This document shows, in pieces, positions 7,085-11,799 of a DNA stretch of 11,799 nucleotides. The DNA comes from Stramenopiles sp. TOSAG23-2 (lineage: Eukaryota > Sar). The DNA lies in contig LT649897.1 in assembly GCA_900128395.1 (NCBI GenBank), positions 1 through 11,799 on the forward strand, written 5' to 3'. Made by a program: the position numbers and the translations under genes. The first letter of the stretch is position 1. The number at the start of each line of letters is the position of its first letter. Under the pieces are notes generated by a model, which made no database searches, was not told the origin of the DNA, and worked only from the letters and a program-made list of their open reading frames with translations.

Positions 7085-10000
7085 TCACAACAGCGTTCTA
7101 TCCACTTTTACACAAAATAAATCTGTTTTTTCATTTAAATTCTTGGTTGGGTCCTCTAAACTACCTGTTCGTCCCATTGCATATACATAATCACCACATA
7201 CAGCTAATGAATTGACATATATTGGAAATGTACCATCTTCAAAATAGATTGGACCATGATCGCAATATTTTTTATCTTTCAAATTATATGTAACTAAGTG
7301 CAAATTTTCTAAACCTTTTGCTTCGCCTTTTTTGGTATCTTTACCTTTGATTGTTTCACCAGTACCAAGTACAATTGGGCCCCCAGTTAAATAATAAATT
7401 ATATTGTCCACACAAGTAAACCCCAAGTAACCGTATGAAAATAAATCAAACATACCGCTACGCTGTGAAGGTAGAGATGTTAATCTAGTGATTATATTCA
7501 ACTCATCATTCATTTTTGTGCCACCAAATGTTGATGCAGGATAAAATGCAAACAAATATCCACTATTTCCATGTACACCTAAAACACAATTATTTGTTGC
7601 ATTCCAACATACTTGGCGCCAATTGTAGCTCATTGAACCAGGCTTTGTATGGTCATATGTACCAAAATAATCCCTTTTCATCCCACCTTCAAACGAAACG
7701 CTTACTGTTTTATTTGTATAATCATATTTTAAAATATCACCTTTGGCATTTGTAAAATAAACATTGCCATCAATTGGTGATACAACCATGGATCTACAAA
7801 TACAACGATAATTGCCAGTACGTGGATGTTGGCTTTCACCTTCCCCTCTGCCATCGTAATCATATTTTACAGGGGCATCATAGGTATATGTAATTAATCC
7901 ATGATCATCCTCTCTTATAGCATTTACCATTACAAAATAACCAGATGGCCATGTCAAACCATATAAATTACCACTGTTTGAGCATCTTGCAAAAGTTAAT
8001 AATCCTTCCCCATCTTGTAATCTCGCTATATTTTCATATGTTTGGGATATTGGATCATATGCTAAAAAACATCCACCATTATACTTTTTATAACCATCTG
8101 GTAAACCGGATGATATTGGTAATGTTTCCATTCCATCAACAAACGTATAAAAACCCACATGGGTACCAAAATATAATTTTTTCGTTTCAACATCTTCAAA
8201 AAATGGTACATGTGATTTTCCTTGTGCAATCGTCGAACCATCATCATCTCCACATGCATTTGTGAGATCACCGATGTATTGTGGCTTTGGTAATAACATG
8301 TTATTGTTGTTGGTAACATTATGGTTTAACCCAACTGCATCTATAGAATACATTTTTGCACCAATATTATGATATACACTACATAATACATAATAAATTT
8401 TATTTCTATCTGCATTTGTTCCTATCCCATTATATGAATCATGAGCTTGAGTAAAATTAGAATCAAATTTAATTGCTTTTAAACGAGAATTGCATGCGTC
8501 TAATGATTGTTTTGTTGCATTTAAAATATAATCTTCTGCCTCCTGTGATATACGTTGAAATTTACCATATACTCGAAATGCATTACAAACTTCATATCCA
8601 CCATAAGGATATTCTGCTTTTGTTGGAAAATATCCATGGCATCCATTTGCATATCCAACACAAATAGTATTTTGAAATGGTGAAAATGTTTTGATTTTCA
8701 ATTCATATTCAGAAAACATTTCACCGGGTAAAAACACCAATGCTAGGTTTTTACCTAATGTTATTGTGTTTACATTAAATTGCATAGTTGATTGTTTCAT
8801 ATTATCATTTACCCGTTCTTGCACACGTTTTACTAACTCTAATGAATATTCACAACAACTTACTGGTGCACGTAGAACATCTTCTATAGTAGGTAGTGAT
8901 TCCTCGTATTCTCGTTTTCTTTCTTTTTCTTTTTTATCATCGTCATTATTATGCTCGCTTGTGCTTGATGTGCCAGCGTTTGCAATTGTTGTCGTACTTG
9001 TTGTTGTCGTCGTAGTCGTAGTAGTTGATATTGCTGTTGGTTTAGGCGTATGCAAATATTTGTTTTGTTGATGAAATGTTTTCTCTGCTTCTTGAACCCA
9101 TTCATTTTGTTGATTTGCAAACTTTAAAGCTTCTTCTTTAGTTGGAAGCGGTTCTAATGGAAGGTTTAATGTCATTGACATGCATTTAATATATGGTTGA
9201 ATTTCGTCGTAATTGCTATTATGATACCCTTGCTGCCTGGTCTTATTAATTGCTTCTACCAACCTTTTTCCAAGCGCTTCCCCAATTTTTCGTGCGCCAT
9301 GATAACCACTTCGATGATCAATTGGATTAATATCTCCGCAACAACCGTTTAAATACATAGTAACTGGTTCATTTTTGTATTGACTTGATATATATTGGCA
9401 TAAATGACCACAATAATCGGCACTTTCCAGAGTCTTTTTCCCAACACATGTTGGATGCATCGAATATGTAACAATTATACCATGTAATGTTTTCGGTAAT
9501 TCTACCCAACTGCTGCCATGCAATGCAGCATATGTACTATACGTTTCGAAAACCAATGCTTCTGCATATGGTATAATCGGGCCCTCAAGTCGCTGTCCAA
9601 GTATCGTTTTGCCGCTTATTTCAAACCATTTTAAATTTGGATTTATATTATTATTATTATTATCGTTATTACATCGTTGTCGCCTGTTAATGGCAATATC
9701 TTCAAAATCACGCGTTTTTATATAATATATGCGACAATATTCACGATTCTTTATCGCATCATTCACCGTTAGTACAATGGTTTCAATTAGTTCTAACATA
9801 TATTTATCAGTTGCATGCCCCATACCAATGAAATATTGATTTGTCTGAGGGCCTGTATGCGTATGTGTACAAGAAACTACTATTCGGTCTTCGTAAGCAA
9901 ATGATGAAGGCCAATTTAATGCAATAGCAATTTCTTTTTGGCATTTCTTTGCAAACTTAGCTGATGTACCAATTAAATCCAATGAAATCAATATGATTGG

Positions 10001-10222
10001 CATGTCATTATACGAGGGAGGCAAATTTTCTTTTGTTATTTTCTCTACTGCTCCTGGAACTTTAGTTTCGTAAATATATGTTGCCGTACAATATAAATTA
10101 TCATGTATGCCTGTGCATTTTCCTCGTCCCCAATAACCACCTAAAAACCCTTTCCCTTGATTAATTTTTGTTTTTGCAAAACCAGTAATATAACATGGTT
10201 TCCCAGTATTATCGCGCAACAT
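7085..10222 (-). CDS. Neutral-ceramidase-like hydrolase fused to a beta-propeller-like domain
   Basis: The product has 1045 residues. Residues about 1-580 resemble the neutral/alkaline non-lysosomal ceramidase catalytic domain: GIHDNLYCTA (38-47), SCTHTHTGP (117-125), YSMHPTCVG (253-261), LNGCCGDINP (291-300), FLPGEMF (497-503) and GYANGCHGYFPT (523-534) followed by GGYEV. His120/His122, His256 and Glu501 match the zinc-site positions of the bacterial enzyme as I recall them. The usual Ser of the G-N/D-x-S-P motif is Asn299, so ceramide amidase activity is doubtful. Two low-complexity inserts interrupt the domain: an Asn run at 185-195 and a Thr run, then a charged stretch, at about 400-445. 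Residues about 600-1045 contain repeated strand-like units (KLYFGTHVGFYTF, GNLYGLTWPSGYF, GNVYFTNAKGDILKYD, SGYLFAFYP, DYVYAMGRTG) that look like propeller blades. I see no signal peptide; an in-frame stop at 10268-10270, with only Ile, Asn and Lys codons and no other ATG between, fixes the start at 10222. The layout recalls bacterial ceramidase-like proteins, so transfer is possible, but base composition is like its neighbours. Confidence 0.8.
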   Translation of the reverse strand: MLRDNTGKPCYITGFAKTKINQGKGFLGGYWGRGKCTGIHDNLYCTATYIYETKVPGAVEKITKENLPPSYNDMPIILISLDLIGTSAKFAKKCQKEIAIALNWPSSFAYEDRIVVSCTHTHTGPQTNQYFIGMGHATDKYMLELIETIVLTVNDAIKNREYCRIYYIKTRDFEDIAINRRQRCNNDNNNNNINPNLKWFEISGKTILGQRLEGPIIPYAEALVFETYSTYAALHGSSWVELPKTLHGIIVTYSMHPTCVGKKTLESADYCGHLCQYISSQYKNEPVTMYLNGCCGDINPIDHRSGYHGARKIGEALGKRLVEAINKTRQQGYHNSNYDEIQPYIKCMSMTLNLPLEPLPTKEEALKFANQQNEWVQEAEKTFHQQNKYLHTPKPTAISTTTTTTTTTSTTTIANAGTSSTSEHNNDDDKKEKERKREYEESLPTIEDVLRAPVSCCEYSLELVKRVQERVNDNMKQSTMQFNVNTITLGKNLALVFLPGEMFSEYELKIKTFSPFQNTICVGYANGCHGYFPTKAEYPYGGYEVCNAFRVYGKFQRISQEAEDYILNATKQSLDACNSRLKAIKFDSNFTQAHDSYNGIGTNADRNKIYYVLCSVYHNIGAKMYSIDAVGLNHNVTNNNNMLLPKPQYIGDLTNACGDDDGSTIAQGKSHVPFFEDVETKKLYFGTHVGFYTFVDGMETLPISSGLPDGYKKYNGGCFLAYDPISQTYENIARLQDGEGLLTFARCSNSGNLYGLTWPSGYFVMVNAIREDDHGLITYTYDAPVKYDYDGRGEGESQHPRTGNYRCICRSMVVSPIDGNVYFTNAKGDILKYDYTNKTVSVSFEGGMKRDYFGTYDHTKPGSMSYNWRQVCWNATNNCVLGVHGNSGYLFAFYPASTFGGTKMNDELNIITRLTSLPSQRSGMFDLFSYGYLGFTCVDNIIYYLTGGPIVLGTGETIKGKDTKKGEAKGLENLHLVTYNLKDKKYCDHGPIYFEDGTFPIYVNSLAVCGDYVYAMGRTGSLEDPTKNLNEKTDLFCVKVDRTLL

Positions 10223-10228
10223 CTTGCC

Positions 10229-10258
<30 letters not shown>
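10229..10258. repeat. (ATT)n microsatellite just upstream of the ceramidase-like gene
   Basis: About ten tandem TAT/ATT units lie 7 nt before the ATG on the minus strand, within what must be the 5' leader or proximal promoter. Length variation here could affect expression of that gene. Confidence 0.95.
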
Positions 10259-10260
<2 letters not shown>

Positions 10261-10525
10261 TTTTACATTACACAATTGTTATTATTATGTTGTTGTTTGT
10301 ATTACCCTATAAAAAAAAATATCTTTTTTGTGTTTTCGATGTATGATTGAACTTTTGGCACCACTCTTATTTATTTTTTTTTTTGAAGTTGTTGTTTTGT
10401 TGCAGAGGAGATGAAGATGATTTTTTTGTTGTTGTTGTTGATTTTTTGGTACAGCTACCTCCATATACCGTATTTATATTTCTCATATATACGTCTCGTG
10501 TCGTCTCGTATTTAGAGGGGCTAAC
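10259..10525. other. T/G-rich low-complexity spacer
   Basis: The stretch contains T-runs and GTT repeats (near 10387-10440) and a cgtctcgtgtcgtctcgta stutter near 10490-10510. The short open frame on the plus strand is low-complexity and I do not treat it as a gene. Confidence 0.6.
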
Positions 10526-10700
10526 GGGCTAACTATAAGAAGTCTATGTACTACAAATAAGCTATATTTCCAATGATAAGCCGATGCTAAAAAAATGAAC
10601 TTTCATCATCATTCTCATATAGGGGCTAACTATAAGAAGTCTATGTACTACAAGTATAAGCTATATTTCCAATGATAAGCCGATGCTAAAAATGAACTTT
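10526..10700. repeat. Tandem duplication of a ~78-bp unit, about 97-bp period
   Basis: Bases 10526-10603 and 10623-10700 share gggctaactataag through to aatgaacttt, differing only by a 2-nt gain (aaataagc versus aagtataagc) and a compensating 2-nt loss in an A-run. A further partial copy of the opening (gaggggctaac) abuts the first unit at 10516. No coding frame and no convincing RNA fold is visible. Confidence 0.93.
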
Positions 10701-10812
10701 TTTTTTTTGTTAATTAAAACCAGCAGCTAACTTGAAGAAGAAATATTATTCTACTAAAACACATCATTGCCAGAAGATTGCATCATTATTAACTTTACTC
10801 GTTGCCCACTCC

Positions 10813-11173
10813 AAATTTGATCACAGAATCTGTGATTGTGCTATGCTGTGTCCATGGGGAAATGTATCTTAAAAACACCAAAATGCAACGACACTTCATA
10901 CATGGGAATATCACAACGCCATCACAGATTCTGTGATGAAAGCAACATCTCGTCACAGATTCTGTGAAATTTCACAGAATCTGTGATGGCATTGTGCTAT
11001 TCCCATGTATGAAATTTAATAAAATTCTACTATGAACATACCATTACAATATCACAGAATCTGTGAAATATCACAGATTCTGTGATTGCTTAGACCTATT
11101 TTCTTTGTATGATTTATCGTTAATTCCACCATGGACACAGCATTGTGCAATCACAGATTCTGTGATCAAATTT
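10813..11173. mobile_element. Fold-back (MITE-like) element with seven 15-bp palindromes
   Basis: The outer arms 10813-10857 and 11129-11173 are inverted repeats matching at 42 of 45 positions without gaps. Inside, 10895-10936 and 10972-11013 form a second inverted repeat matching at 40 of 42. A third pair, 11051-11066 and 11071-11086, is separated by 4 nt. The palindrome tcacagaWtctgtga (W = A or T) occurs at 10821, 10922, 10953, 10972, 11052, 11071 and 11151. Three A-centred copies each pair with a T-centred copy in the nested stems; the unpaired T-centred copy sits in the inner loop. There is no transposase frame and no evident target-site duplication, so a non-autonomous fold-back transposon is the best but unproven reading. 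Confidence 0.7.
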
Positions 11174-11212
11174 TTGAATATTTGAATTTTAATAAGATAT
11201 TATATCAATTAC

Positions 11213-11224
11213 GATAGATAGATT

Positions 11225-11279
<55 letters not shown>

Positions 11280-11346
11280 TGTTAGGGTTAGATGCACACA
11301 ATTACTTACATACAAACAGATATATATAAACACACACACATATACA

Positions 11347-11382
<36 letters not shown>

Positions 11383-11392
11383 TATATATATT
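11213..11392. repeat. Compound microsatellite: (GATA)n, then (CA)n, (CATA)n and (TA)n
   Basis: (GATA)n occupies about 11213-11279, interrupted once by gattgata. After a short unique stretch (11280-11330, including ttagggttag), (CA)n, (CATA)n and (TA)n follow at 11331-11392. The low-complexity open frame across it is not a gene. Confidence 0.95.
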
Positions 11393-11417
11393 TATTTATA
11401 TTTTTCATTAAATCATT

Positions 11418-11559
11418 AAATAATTATATATATAAAATGGCAACTAACTGGTACACCAAAAGTCTGGAAGGATATTGACTGTTCATATAACGTTTTCCAC
11501 CTTTCATGTGGAGGTGTTGTTGCTGCCGAGGTAGATACTGAACCGAATAAATTGTCCAT
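11418..11559 (-). pseudogene. Possible 5' fragment of an unrecognised gene
   Basis: On the minus strand an ATG at 11559 opens 47 codons before a TAA. The first ~35 (MDNLFGSVSTSAATT, then PPHERWKTLYEQ) have mixed, protein-like composition and higher GC than the surroundings. After that the frame decays into Ile/Tyr codons from AT repeat. I do not recognise the protein. It could be a first exon (a GT follows at FQTFG), a gene whose 3' part was lost to repeat expansion, or chance. The plus strand of the same stretch is also open (about 54 codons to 11602), so strand is not certain. Confidence 0.35.
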
Positions 11560-11599
11560 TTTACTAAATATTGCAACAAATAAATTAAATGATTTAATT

Positions 11600-11769
11600 T
11601 AATAAAAGATCGGAAGTAAAACTTCTATGCTATGACTTCGATATTATTGTCACTTTTGTTAACAGTATTAAAGACCTTTCAAGATATGCTCTTGCTATCA
11701 ACTTTGTTCTGCTTTCTTTCTGTAACTTTGCTTGATATTGTATGTCCCCAATATATTTGTACTTCCCCG
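11600..11769. other. Unassigned right-hand DNA
   Basis: This stretch is less repetitive than its left neighbour. I see no gene, RNA or repeat to annotate in it. Confidence 0.5.
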
Positions 11770-11799
11770 TTCTAAAAATAGATATTCTAAAAATAGATA
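11770..11799. repeat. 15-bp tandem repeat cut by the window edge
   Basis: Two perfect copies of ttctaaaaatagata (11770-11784 and 11785-11799) end exactly at the window border, so a longer array may continue beyond it. Confidence 0.85.

Noticed and set aside
8691-9071. Plus-strand frame with Ser/Phe and Val runs
   Set aside because: It is the antisense shadow of the ceramidase-like gene; its Val run is the complement of the Thr codons.
10813-11173. CRISPR-like array of regularly spaced repeats
   Set aside because: The palindromes are only 15 bp, unevenly spaced, alternate in orientation and lie within nested inverted repeats in eukaryotic DNA; this is a fold-back element, not CRISPR.
11282-11291. 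ttagggttag, resembling a telomere repeat (also gggttagagttagag near 1445)
   Set aside because: Fewer than two units, inside other microsatellites; too little for an interstitial telomere.
11205-11408. Minus-strand frame of repeated IYLS and YVCM units
   Set aside because: It is a translation of the GATA and CATA microsatellites, not a gene.
11607-11617. agatcggaag, matching the start of a common sequencing adapter
   Set aside because: Only 10 bases match and the following bases differ, so chance is more likely than adapter carry-over.

Overview
The window is AT-rich nuclear DNA from a eukaryote that I cannot place to lineage. It encodes a Ubc13-type ubiquitin-conjugating enzyme and a cereblon orthologue, both eukaryotic. 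Intergenic DNA is full of (TA)n, (CA)n, (ATT)n, (GATA)n and (CATA)n microsatellites, and two proteins carry Asn/Thr runs. All recognisable genes read as single uninterrupted frames in the standard code, with TAA or TGA stops. An intron-poor, AT-rich protist with Asn-run proteins, or a small invertebrate with intron-poor genes, would fit. This is inference from style, not from a match.

Layout, left to right. (1) 246-1284 (-) is a short-chain dehydrogenase/reductase (SDR) broken by an exact 55-bp tandem duplication. (2) 1587-2264 (-) is a CmcJ/AsaB-type (GA4-desaturase-like) dioxygenase gene that loses its 3' part exactly where a 55-bp, relatively GC-rich repeat begins. The same repeat lies upstream of the gene in the same orientation, so the fragment is bracketed by direct repeats. 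(3) 3088-3552 (+) is an intact Ubc13 (UBE2N-type E2). (4) 3798-5603 (-) is an intact cereblon with LON and CULT domains, convergent with Ubc13. (5) 5905-6885 (+) is a secreted TIM-barrel, glycoside-hydrolase-like protein divergent from cereblon. (6) 7085-10222 (-) is a 1045-residue neutral-ceramidase-like hydrolase with a C-terminal propeller-like half. (7) 10223-11799 has no intact gene. It holds an (ATT)n tract, a tandem duplication of a ~78-bp unit, a ~361-bp fold-back element with seven copies of a 15-bp palindrome, a microsatellite block, a possible gene 5' fragment, and a 15-bp tandem repeat at the right edge.

The genes do not form an obvious pathway. Ubc13 (K63-chain E2) and cereblon (CRL4 substrate receptor) both belong to ubiquitin signalling, but their convergent placement is probably chance. 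The two hydrolase-like genes could both act on external or vesicular substrates; only the first has a visible signal peptide. The most unusual material is the repeat-associated gene damage on the left, the fold-back palindrome element on the right, the insert in the cereblon CULT domain, and the ceramidase-like protein that keeps metal-site motifs but lacks the usual nucleophilic Ser.
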